Origin: Litomosoides sigmodontis
Taxonomy: Eukaryota > Nematoda > Chromadorea > Rhabditida > Onchocercidae
Assembly (NCBI GenBank): GCA_963070105.1
Contig: OY718807.1
Span: forward strand, 6,304,983-6,368,982
Length of the DNA stretch: 64,000 bases
Reading direction: 5' to 3'
Shown here: positions 1 to 12,090 of the stretch, in pieces
How the letters are laid out: each line of letters opens with the position of its first letter
Position numbering within the stretch: the first letter of the stretch is position 1
Notes under the pieces: model-generated
Told to the model about the DNA's origin: nothing
Seen by the model: the letters and a program-made list of their open reading frames with translations, nothing else
Databases searched by the model: none
Program-made: the position numbers and the translations under genes

Positions 1-3000
1 GTTAGAGCTAGAGCTGAGGTTAGAGTGAAGCTCGAGCTAAAGCTATATACCTACTAGTTGTTGCTTCAAGCAATTGCGCCTGTTCCATATCGGCTTCTTC
101 TTCATTTCTTCTTCTTCCATTACCGTTACCTTTTTACTACCACTCATTACCGCTTCTGTTTCCGTTCTTTCGATCAATCACATGCCTCCCATTTAAAAAG
201 TTGAAAGTTAATTGAAAAATGAAACAGATTATCCGCCTTCTATTCCGATCTTTGAATTCACAACCAAAAGGCCTCTCTTTCTCTTTCTCTCTCCCTTTTT
301 TTGCTTCCAATCATCCTCAAATATTTCATCATGAAGAATGGATTAGGAGGAAAAAGGATAATAGTTATATTTATGACTGATTAATTAATTAATCGTCTAA
401 TCAATTAGTTGGCTGGTTGATCGATAACTATTGATTTATTTGTCATTATTCTGTTGTTTAGCGAAAATGTTTGTGTCGAAATACTGCTATTTATTTATTA
501 CTCTAAATTAATGACATGTACATTTCGTTTCAAACAAAGCTACTGGAATAATTTGAATAGCAAGTAATTTGACAAATTATTGATAATAATTTAATGAGTT
601 AGTTCAGTGTTGGCAAAGACTCACCACCATTCCTCGTATTCATCAGAATTGCATGAGAAAAATGTTTTAGTCAAAGTAATCCTTAATATTCTTCTTTGAC
701 TCATTCACAAACACATGTTGATAATTTTAATATTTAATACCGATTTTAATTCGTTTAAAGTATTCAAATTTCAATTACTAATAAATGCAAATTTTCATAA
801 TTTCAACACTAAAAGGGATTTATTAGCATTTATAAGTGTGAATGGAAAATGTTCCGGAGGAAACACATTCCTCAAGCTTTTGCGATGAAAAATGCTTAGA
901 AAATAAAACAAAAAAAATTTTTTGGAAATTATCCATTTGAAAGGCGTTGGTGGCAGTTAGGATAAGAAACAGTGAAACGGTGAAATCTCTCACAAAATGA
1001 GAAAGTTTATGAGATGGATAAATGTGGAAGCGTAGACAGAGAGATAGACAGATAAATAGATAGATAGACAGATGAAATGAAATGAAATGGAAAAGATGAA
1101 AGGAAATTGTCGAGGCGAGCCGATTTTCTCCCCATGTGTGTTACTTGCTATCATTTCTGTTAGCCTGTACTACTATAGTCATTTGAAATTTTGCAAACTT
1201 AGCTGAAGATGAAAGCTAACACTGTCCGTCCACTCCTCCCTTGCAAATTTAATTAACGCTTAGCCTAAATATTATTATGTGGGGAAAAAGTGACAAAAGC
1301 TTTTTTTTCTTCTCAAATTTTTTGACATACCTAAGGAATGAATGAGCTGTCAGCGGAATTTATTTTAAAAAAAGTTGAATTGCCTCTTTTTTTCTGCTAA
1401 TTATATGAAGTTAGTTGATAGCTACAGTTGCTTTCTCAGTTTCCTCTCCGTGCATTCTTTGCTTTATTCGACACAAACAGAATGTCAAATATTTCAGTGT
1501 CTTCAAATGCGCAAATGACCTTATCGCGGTCATTTATTAATTGATAATCACATTACATGGCAGCCGATCAGTCATTTCTCCGCTACCCTGTTCTCTTCCT
1601 CCTCCTCCTCCCTCTCTTTGTCTTTTCAAATGACCACTTCTTTTTGTCGATATGACTTATTTATTTCAACTGAAAAACATTTCCATTCGTTAAATGTCGC
1701 AAATTGAAATTTCCGACCGTTTTAGCTTGAACACCCAGTATGATTAGAGGCTTTGAATGCGTAGGAAAGGAAGATATCGCGGAATGGCATAAATTAATTG
1801 TTCCTAAAATTTGAGTAGGTTATCAGCATTTTTAATTGCTTACTTCTTGCAGCTTCCTTTCCCTTCCTCTACTCCTCGATCCATACTAAAATGTTGGTGA
1901 ATTGTCCGTTATGCATTAAATTACCGGTGCATAATTTTGCTGAAACTTTTCGACTTACCTTCATTCCATATAGCTTATTCTACTTGACCTTCCCCATCAC
2001 TTTTCCTCTCCAAGGAGCAGGAGCTCGGTGATGCTACCACACGCTTTAACGTGATCGGTGATCGTTACATTGTATTCCAAATCACAGAAAACTTCACGTT
2101 TACATTTGTTGAAGAGAGAGGGAAGCGGAGATCGTTCGATTCCATTCAAATTATCCTTATGCTAACAAATGAAGCGAACGATAAACTAAACATCAGCAAC
2201 CTCTTCCATATCCCTTATCCTTCAGCATATGCTACTAATACATTCACCTTTCTTTAGCATTATTTGACGTACTCGAAGAAAGCGAACAAGCAAAAGCTTT
2301 TTCTAAAATACGAAATTAATTAGTTAAATATAAATTCATTTAGCATTATGACAACTGAATTTTCTCGATTATTGCTATTTTGCTTAACTCATTTGCTAAT
2401 AGTCGTCAAAAGTTCTCTATTCCTATATCTTTTAATACAACTACTTCTACTCTTTCAAATCTTCCATTTCCATTCTTTATCCATAATTTCTTTTTCCACT
2501 ATATTTTAACCTATTTTTCATTCATTCATCACTTCCCATTAACCGACAGCAAATAATTATAAAATATAAAAAGCTAATTTGCAATATTTCAAATAATTTC
2601 GACAACTAATATCATACGTAATTTTATTGCTTCTTAGCAGGCATTCATTTCAATTTACTGATATAAATTAATGTTTTTGCTCGAACACTTTTACACTAAT
2701 TGAAGTGATACATTAGAAACAATTCATTATCCAATTTCACATTTTGTTTTGAATAACGATGATGCTAACGAGTAGCCGAATAGCTTACACATATGTGGAC
2801 ACATCCTTTTCATCCTTTTCGAGAAGGAACGGTTAAAATTATAGCGAAATGAAATGAAATGAAATGAAAGGTTGCAAGTGAAAGAGAGAGAACGCCTTGA
2901 AAGTAGCTAAGAATGAAAAACGATTGCGTATTTCATGTTAAATTTGGTTTTTAGAGAAACGAAATCAAAGCAAACATCATCGCTAGCATCATTTACAGGA

Positions 3001-3222
3001 ATGAGAGGATAAGCTGTTAATTAGAGTAATTTCGACAATTCATATATTTGTTTAAGATTGTTTGCTTACTGTAAGTTTATTAGCTTATTACTAGTTATAT
3101 AGAAATAGCAACACACTCTCTTCGTGTTGCAAATTTTTGGGAAAAGAAAAGAAAAGGAGGAAAAACGATGAATATTTCAATTCCACGGCATCAACAACGA
3201 TGGATGAAATCATTTTACTGTT

Positions 3223-3289
3223 GCGTGTGTGCGTATGTGTGTGTGTGTGTGTGTGTGTATGTGTGTGTGGGTATGTGTGTGTGTGTGTT
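3223..3289. repeat. (GT)n microsatellite
   Basis: Alternating GT with occasional GTAT and GGGT interruptions. It lies in the 5' non-coding region of the zinc-finger gene. An open frame of Cys/Val repeats across it is a by-product of the dinucleotide repeat. Confidence 0.95.
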
Positions 3290-5066
3290 TCTTAATTCTC
3301 TTCGTTTCCTTTTTTTTTTCCTTTTTTAAAAACAAATTTCGAAAGTTTGCATTGTCCTTTATTGACGGACAAAGTAAATTTTTCGAGAAAAAAAAAGGAA
3401 TTTATTATTTCGACCCAAAATTACCTGTTCTACATAAACCCAACCCCAACAGTCATCCTATTTCAATCTAAAAGGAAGGCGAAACGAGCAGGAGGAAAGC
3501 ATGGGTAATAATTTATTGCGCGCACAATCAACAATTGGCGCATTTGAAGTTTAATTGAGGAATGTAAGCCACACCCAAATCATCAGATATATTTTTCCAC
3601 TCTTGTACCGATCATTACGACACCATCTTTCCCTCCCTCCCTCTCTTCCTCCCTCTCTTCGCCACATTAACCTTTTTCTTCGAGTTCCCTCCCCTCCCCC
3701 GCCTGAAATTCTATTTGTTACGAGATCGCGGGTGTCGTGAAGGAGGGCGGGAGGGGTGGGATGTTATGAAATAAGGACGAAGAGAGAAAGAGAAAGGGAG
3801 AGAGAGATAAAAAACATTTAACGGTTTAGTTGAACAGTTCTTTTTTCTCCTTCTTAATGCGCCGATCAATTGTAAGCCAACTGATTACCGTTTCATTCGA
3901 AATTATTTCATTTCCTGTTCGATACTTTGAACCTACTTTTTCTCCTTCTTCCCTTTTTCTCTTCTCTCCCCCCTCCCTCTCTCTCTCTCTCTCTCCTTTC
4001 CTCTCCTTCATTTCTTCTCTTCTTTTTCCGCCCCTGTTGCAGTTAGCCTTCTTGACCAATTTGTATTTACTGTTTATTTCCTGCTAACACTAATGAGTAC
4101 TATTCTATCATCATTATGTCAATGACTTTTCTCACATTTGCATAAACAGTAATATCAATGCATCAACTCTAATCAGTAATGATAACTGTTTTCCCAAACA
4201 ATTAGCAAAACGATTGTTCGCTTTTTTCATCCTTTCAAGCGTAACAACAAATTTGAATGCTATCTGATCAAATATGTATGGTTTTTTTTGCACCATCGCT
4301 TATTGTCATCTTAAATTGTCGCCAACATTAAAAGATTTCCCCACAAACTTTCGATATTATCACATTCACTGCTTCTCCTCTACCAATTGTACTCTCATTG
4401 TTAGTGATAGCATTACCATAATCATCGAGCATTTTATTAAACAAGCAATTGGCTTTTTAAAGTGTACAAATGAAGTAAAATGGTAAAAAGTGAGTTGCTG
4501 CATTACGTATTATTTGCATAATTAGCATCAAGTAGGATTTCGATGGTGCGACTTCGCAATGATTCTCTCCGTCGTACGGATAAATCATTCATTCGTTTTG
4601 CAAATGGATTAATTCCTTTTCATTACTAAATTACACTTCGATATGATTTCACCACTTATTAATGCTTAATTATTTCTTTTACATTTTTGAGATTTCAAGC
4701 GGCTTGCATTTATTGAACCAGATTACACTAATTCTTTTATTAAATTGTTTAAAAAATTTCAATAGTTAGTTAAAGTTTAAAAAAGAAAGCAGGTGGACGT
4801 ATTGATAAATTGGCGTTGTTTCAGTATTGAATGCAAAAAGTAATGTCGAATATATTTTAGAATAACTTTTGGTCGATCATGTTAACCGGAAACATTCAAC
4901 GATTTCATTGGAGTTGAGGATTTTTGCTGACTTTAAACGAAACATTTTCCGTGCATCCGGCACTTCATCCTAAATGCAATATAATTATCATTGATCGATT
5001 TCGAAACAGATGATAACAATTTAGAATCAGAACAGAGAGACAATAAGAACGAACAAGAGATAATTC

Positions 5067-5068
5067 AG
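5067..5068 (+). promoter_or_regulatory. Possible spliced-leader acceptor for the zinc-finger gene
   Basis: The sequence GATAATTCAG ends 17 nt before the ATG at 5086. This spacing and the TTCAG core are what is expected of a nematode trans-splice site. There is no polypyrimidine tract of note, so this is tentative. Confidence 0.4.
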
Positions 5069-5085
5069 TACAAAATATTTGAATC

Positions 5086-8000
5086 ATGGAAGTGCATCAG
5101 TCACTTCCAGCTCGATATTTGCATAATCCATATTTGGTGAAAACTGAAACAACATTACCACCACCACCACCACCATCATCACAACAACAGCAGCAACAAC
5201 AAATTCTTCCGCCACAGGCGGTAGTTGTAGCAGTGACCGCAACAAGTCAGCAACAATCAACTTCATCCGGTATTTCCGAGTCATGTTCCCTGTCATCCTC
5301 ATCACCAGTGTCATCCAATCAGCGCACAACTACGCATACGGTAGACGCAACAAACAGCAGCAACAATAACAGCACGAACAACAGCAATATCGATGACAGC
5401 CAAGGCAACAGCAACAATAATGAAAATAGCAACAGCAATAGCAGTTGCAACAACGGTAACATCACGAGCATACAGCAACAACAGCAGCAATCTCGCAATG
5501 GTACCAGTAAGTATTATTATAAATTCTTTGATGAAATTCTGTTCATTGTTTTTTTAGAAGTGAAATGAATTGTTAAATTTGAGCAATTTTTTCTATAAAT
5601 TGTAGACTTCCGATTTTCAAAAAAATATTAAAACAATAATGAAAATTTTAATCTCAATGTTTAAATTGAAATATAAGTGTGGAAATAATTAGAAAATTAA
5701 GATCAGCTAATAACGCTGATAATTTGATAGTTGAAAGCTTAATTTGATATTTAAAATTTGATAGTTTGCTATTTTAAAAGTGATAATTTGATATTTGGAA
5801 TTTGATATGGATGAAAATAATCTTGCAAGCAAAAATTCAGCTAACGTCTTCTTATCTTTCGCTTTGCTTCCACACCAAATCATTTGTTTTTATTTATGCC
5901 AAAATTTTCTTCGTCTTACACTCATAGATAGCTCTCACGTTTTGTTGTTCATATTTCATACAGTCAATGTATAATTTTCTGTTTAAGCTAAAATTATTCC
6001 AATACTTCAAAAAAGTATGCGATTAATAGGTTGAAGAACGGAACAGATTAGATTAAATTTTTGTAAGTCGAAATTTACACTTTTTTTCTTTCTAGGTGTG
6101 ATAAATATAAGATGCGTAGAACATATGAAGTTTTACGCATATGAATTTATTGATTATCAAGTAAGTGGTGTGTAATGAGCGGTAAGCACACGTACAACAA
6201 TAAAGCATTGTTGCGCCGATTACAGCGTGCGTGCGTGCGTGCATGATACTGATTCTTTCGGAAGACGAATTTATCGTTTAAATGATGAATTATCCGTGTT
6301 TTTCTCTTTTTTTTTTTGAATTAAAATTGATTAATTTTGTTGGTTTTCTAGCAGCAACAGCAGATTATCGGTTGTACGGACGTGATATAAGCACCGTCAC
6401 TGCTACAACCGCAACCACGAATGCTCAAATTCCTCATTCATCATCCACCAATATCCATCAAAATGGTATTCTTTTTCTGACATTTGCTCCTTCATTTCCC
6501 CACTTATAACCGTCAATATCATCCTGCACCTACTGAAACGAGCACTACACGTAAACGAAAGCGTATTAAACGTATAAGCATATACGATACACATATCTTT
6601 TCCTTTTTTCATGTCTGTATTTCTCATCGCTTCATTCGCTTTTTTTTCATAATTCCAATTCCAATTTAATTTAATTAGAAAACTAATTTCCTATTTTGTA
6701 TTTCATTATGTTGACAAACTTTCTTCTTTCATTTTTCCTTTAAATTTTGCGCCTTTTTTCTGCGAAATTAAAATGAACGAAATAAAAGTTTAAAAAATTC
6801 TTTCTAACATTCAATTTCACAATGGACAAGTTGAGTGAACAAATAGTAATGTCAATATTTTAATTATTTTAATTCATAATATTACTCCTATTTTTTTGAA
6901 TTCTTTTTCCATTGAGTTACATTTACGAGTTAATAAATATTACTCGAGTCTGTTTACTCATTACTTGTCATTTTGCTATTTCTAGGAAGGCCATTAACGG
7001 CTGATCGTAAACGACCATATAATTGCAACATGTGCTCATCACGATTTGGGTCCAAAATGGAACTCGAAGAGCATCAAAATTCACATACCGGCGAGAAACC
7101 ATTCGAATGCAATGTAAGTTCACTTTTTTTTTATACAGTATGAATGAGAGGGTACTGTCATCTCGTCACATTAGCCTTCCTTAATCATATTGTATCATAT
7201 CATATCAAACCGCACCACTTCACATGACGATGTGATGTATATTTGATTGATAAATGTGCAATGAGTTGGAAGGAACAGCAAAATTATTAATCATATCACA
7301 ACCATGCTAATCGTAATTTAATTAAATTTTCATTCAACAACTTCCTCAGCTCAACAGCAACACGTGCAACATTTGGTGTAACAAATAAATCATAATAAAT
7401 TTTGTGTAATATGTTAAGCTTTTGGTAAGAAATTGTTGCCAAAAGTTCATTACCCTTTTCACATTACACTTTTAACTGTCATTTATAAGAAGATGATGGC
7501 AGATGAAATAAAAAAAGCAAACAAATAAAAAGATAGAAAATGAGAAATAGTAAATAATATGCATATAAGTTGATGTCATTCTAAATTAACTTAAAAATTA
7601 ACTTCTTCCTTCACGTTGAACAAAATGAGTTGTAACTTAAAAAAATTTTAATTTAAATTTTATTACTTAAGAAAAATTTGCATTTCAATTTGATTGAAAT
7701 AAAAAATTTTACAAATTCAGGAATTTCACTAATCCTTTTGAGCTGTTCCACTGGGTGAAGATAAGCAATAATTGAAGCATTAATTGTATGAAATGCAGAT
7801 GTGTAAGGCTCGATTCAACCGTCGCTCTACTCTTTGGAATCACAAACGAATTCACTCCGACGATAAGCCGTTTGAATGCAACGTGTGTCGCATGACGTTC
7901 AAGTGGAAGAATTCGTTGAAATGTCACAAGGAGATGCATCAGCGGAAGAATGAAATGACGGGAATCGAGAACGATCCGTTAGAAAAAACGCTTACTTACG

Positions 8001-11000
8001 CGACGGCAGCTAAACGACGACATGTTCGTTCTCCTTCATTTTTCATCCACCAATTCACAGGATTTTTTTTTTGAAAAAATATTTAAAATTAATTACATTA
8101 TTTTACCATACTTTTGAAGACACAAATTGCCGTAATGTATCTAATAGATGTTATTAAAATGAAATCTGTTAAGTGAATATTTTTTTGAATAATTTGATAA
8201 TTAAATTACTATTGCGACATGGAGAAGATTCGTTGTTCAATCTTGATAACTAACATGTAGAAATTAACGAAGGAAAAAAAAAAACTATCTCTTCGTGTCC
8301 ACATTGTCCATTGCACTTTTTGTATCCGTATTATCATATTTCACTTTTAAATTCTTTAAAAGCTTTAAATGAAAATAAATGGCTGTAGTAATAGTGATAA
8401 CAGTGATAATCATTTAGCAGGTGTTATTTGATGATATTTCAGCCCTCATAACCCTCATACTTACCACGTGAAACTTTTAGCTGGAGAATCACGATGTTGT
8501 AAACGTAAGTTCAAGTTCAGAGACGGAAGCAAGTAGTGTACGATTGATAACAAGTTCGGCAAGTGGTGTCAATCATTTAACAGGACCGGGACGGCGGCGT
8601 AACACCAAATTATCAGTTCATGCACGATCGATAGCGTCGACCAGAACTGATCTTATCATTGGCACTACCAACATCCCAAACAGTACCAACAGAAGTGACA
8701 ATACCGCCAGCAATAACAGTAGCACCAACAACAGCACCGTCAGTTCCGCTCATTCCCTTCTCAGTTTAAACGATGCCTTCATTCATGCGCCATTACAAGC
8801 GGTAGGTTCCGTTTATTGTTTTATTTCAAAAATTTACCATTTCGAGAACAAAAAATTAAATGAATGCAAAATGAACTTCAATTGAAACGAACGATGGTAA
8901 ATTGTCAACAAATGTCATACATTCGATAGTTAGTAAACTGAAAAAATTGTGGTCAAATACCAAAAAAATTATTAATTTATAATTAGTTCAAAATGTAAAA
9001 AACTGAATATCTCTAATATTTGCTTTTTATTTCAATCGCTAACTTTTTCAATTTTCATATATTTTAATTAACAAAATCTTATCGCTGACTCATTTACCTT
9101 TAAACTCTTCACTAATTTTGCTCCTTCTTTTGTTTTAGCTACTTATTGGAACTTGTAATTTATCCAAATCTATTGCTATTGCTATTGTTGCTACTGTTGT
9201 TTCAGTTAGCTCAAGAGAATTTGAATAGAAATTAATGGCAATTTTATTCACTTATGTGATAGCATAAGTAAATAAGATTGATGTAATTTCAGGACAACGA
9301 GAAAAGTGAAAACGGAATTTTTCCTTCGTTTAGCACTAAATTGGTTTAAGTAATTGAAATAGATACTTCGTTATTGAGTAAAGTGACACGGCGAAATTGT
9401 CGTTCCACCCTTTCTTGCATTAGTTTCCTCAGCAAAGGTCAACTTCTTTCTCCTAAATTTCTCGTTTCATCACATTTCTACCAATCAGTCATCCGTCGTC
9501 ATACTGTCATTTTATATTGCTAAAATACTTAGGGAATCAGTTTTTTTTTCCTTTGAAGTTTTTTCAAATTTCGAACGGGCAAGTCCTTCAATTTCTTTGT
9601 TTACGTTATCAAAATTTAATTTATTTCGTTAGGGAAAAAAGGCAATTTCAGGATGGTTTCTTTAGTAGCCAGAAGGCATTATCGATAAGTGATCATAAAG
9701 AATTGGATTCATTGCTGAATAGCACCACACGGCTAACATCAATGCTTAAAGATGATTCCGCGTTTAAAACCAATTTGTGGTTTGTATTACCATATATATA
9801 TATTTCTCTCACCTACTAATATTACAGTTAAATTTGAGGATGAAATAGGTGAAATCGACTTTTCCCCCTCAATTTTTCAGTCTATTATTTTGTAATAATT
9901 TGAATAATTGAAATCAATTAAAGTAATAAGAAAGTTTTTCAAAGTAATACATGCGTGTATGGTAGTAAGTGATATTAGAGGAATGGAAACAATTTTTACT
10001 AAAATTTTATTTTATTTGATAATAATTTTTTTCTATAATTTTAGCGATGATTTGGCAAGCCTGGGAAATCAGGGTAATGCATTTGATGCAAAACAAGAAA
10101 TGAATGTGAGTTTAATTTAGAGAAATATAATTAAAAAAAAATTTTTTGATTTTGACTTACACAAAACAATGAAAATTTGATAATTTTAAACTTCATTTTA
10201 GAGAACAAAATTAAATTCATGCCATAAATTTTCTGCAAAAAATTGATTCAACATTTTTTTTAGCATTTCCATAAAATTCCACACTGTTAACTTTGATTTG
10301 AAATAAAAATTTGAATTTACTAATTTTGGTTTATTGAAAGCAAAAAAAAACGAATGAAATTTTCTTTCAGCTTTTCCACGCTAATCCATTTGTGATGTTT
10401 GGTCATCAATTGGTAAGTGCTTATCCTTTCATCCGTTTCAATTTACTTTTTCTTAATCGCTCGCATTTGAGTCAAAGTTATCATATTGGCTATCAATCAA
10501 CATATTACGTCCTTTTGCACTGACCACTTAATGAGTTCCATCATCCGAGTAGATCGTTTTTTTCTTGTAGTTTGCATCCGAAAATATCCGGTCGATTCCT
10601 TTCTTCTTCTTTTGAAATTTTTGAAAAAAAAATGCCATTTTGGTAGATAGATTTTAATGGTGCAATTGGCAAGATGAGCGGATGTTTAAATTTTGATTTA
10701 ATCAAGTAGCATAAATTATACCAACGTAATTTATTTGTTTAATACTTCTCATTTCTAAAATTCCCTACCTGCATGCTAGTTTCATTTTTTATTTACTCTA
10801 ATTTTGCTATTTAATTCTTCTCACATCTTTTTAAATTTCTTATTTTAAGCAAAATTTTTCTTTTTTTTTAAATTAGTATTTAAATTAATTTTTGCAGCAA
10901 AATCCGATGCAACCTTTTACACCACCAAATTTGGCCTTTTCAAGTAGTAACGGCGGATGCGGCGATTATTTCCACTTGCATCTGAACAATCAAACTGATC

Positions 11001-11040
11001 AAATACCGCAACAAAGCCTACAACAACAACAGCAACAACA

Positions 11041-11071
<31 letters not shown>

Positions 11072-11914
11072 CCGTTCGTATCCCAGTACTCCACCGGTGG
11101 AACATCATCACAACCTTCCGACATGTTAGCTAATCACAATCACAATGTGATTAGCTATCAACCACAGGTAGCGCGGCTGCTGGCTAACTTCGTAATACCG
11201 TTACTTCAGGCTATTAGTCAATGATATGCGAGTTGAGTGTGATAAAGTTTAAGAGTTAGAGGGAATTTAGAAGAACGAAACCTTAGCGCCTACTTTAAAA
11301 ACAAAAGCAACAGCAAGTTAGAAGAAATCATGAATAATTTTCATGATCAAAATATTGTGTGACAAAAAATTTCTCATTCAAATATTACACTTGCTGAAAT
11401 TTAAAGCTAAAATAATATTTCTCTTCAAATTCAATTTAGCTATCATTTTTAAGCTCTCCATTGGTAGATGCTACAACTGTCTTTTAATATATCTGAAAAG
11501 AATTTCCCGCATTTGTTCAAACTTCAAATGTTCACGTGACCATACTTTTTATCGCTCTTTCTTCACTCAACAGACTTGTAACTTTCAGTATTTCATTCTC
11601 TGAAAAATTTGGATTAGCTAAAATGATTGCAGCTGGAAGCACCATCATCACTGATATCACCAGAACTGGATTATGCAGTAAGCGGTGATAATTTGGAGTA
11701 TATGCTAAGCAATTACTCGTCGACGATCTCATCTGCTCCTTCGGTTCCACCAACGGGAAATGAGGTACGGTCAAGTGTTGCGGAACATTTACAGCAGCAA
11801 CAATATACGAGACAAACTGCTGGTAGTAATGCGTTGCGAACCGATGATGTCGTTGTTGCTAATGTTGCTACCGCTGGTAATACCGGTAAAGAGGTACCGC
11901 AGGTATCGTGGTAA
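5086..11914 (+). CDS. C2H2 zinc-finger transcription factor (three fingers)
   Basis: Ten exons join in frame to about 663 residues: 5086-5506, 6352-6465, 6986-7113, 7799-8023, 8481-8801, 9652-9779, 10045-10105, 10371-10412, 10898-11167, 11633-11914. The product is a predicted nuclear DNA-binding protein. Finger 1 uses C192/C195/H208/H212, finger 2 C220/C223/H236/H240 and finger 3 C248/C251/H264/H268, joined by Kruppel-type linkers (HTGEKPFEC, HSDDKPFEC). The N-terminal 180 residues are rich in Pro, Gln, Asn and Ser. A basic KRRH lies after the fingers, and exon 9 carries 17 consecutive Gln codons. The intron at 7114-7798 splits finger 2 between its two cysteines. Reading through exon 9 instead of splicing gives a shorter C-terminus stopping at 11224. 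The closely spaced three-finger block recalls nematode muscle factor PAT-9, but that assignment is from memory only. Confidence 0.85.
11016..11075 (+). repeat. CAA/CAG trinucleotide tract coding poly-glutamine
   Basis: Seventeen consecutive glutamine codons, with a pure CAG core flanked by CAA codons, inside exon 9 of the zinc-finger gene. CAG cores of this kind are prone to length change. Smaller Gln runs occur in exon 1 near 5180-5210 and 5474-5490. Confidence 0.85.
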
Positions 11915-12084
11915 TACCACTTGGTACCAATACCTTTTTGCCATCATCACTGTATTTGCTACCATGGCAGCGGTCTCATTGATACTCATTTGCAGTCATT
12001 CATCATTCATTTGGCCTTATATTACTGATTCTTTCTCCCACCAGTTAATAATTTAAGCGTGCACTGAAAAAACAAGTAAATTGA

Positions 12085-12090
12085 AATAAA
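12085..12090 (+). terminator. Poly(A) signal AATAAA of the zinc-finger gene
   Basis: A canonical AATAAA about 170 nt past the stop codon at 11914, the first good match in the 3' region. Confidence 0.5.

Larger units (their letters stand above)
1..5085. other. Non-coding upstream region of the zinc-finger gene
   Basis: No coding exon could be supported here. The stretch is AT-rich with short simple repeats: GATA/GACA-type tetranucleotides around 1035-1070, GAAAT pentamers near 2848-2870, a (GT)n tract near 3223-3289 and a polypyrimidine block at 3960-4030. The open frames present are short, low in complexity and lack convincing splice sites. It presumably holds the promoter and distal control elements of the zinc-finger gene that starts at 5086, but no specific element can be named. 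Confidence 0.6.

Noticed and set aside
10920..11111. Minus-strand poly-Ala/Val frame
   Set aside because: Antisense of the CAG/CAA glutamine tract in the zinc-finger gene.
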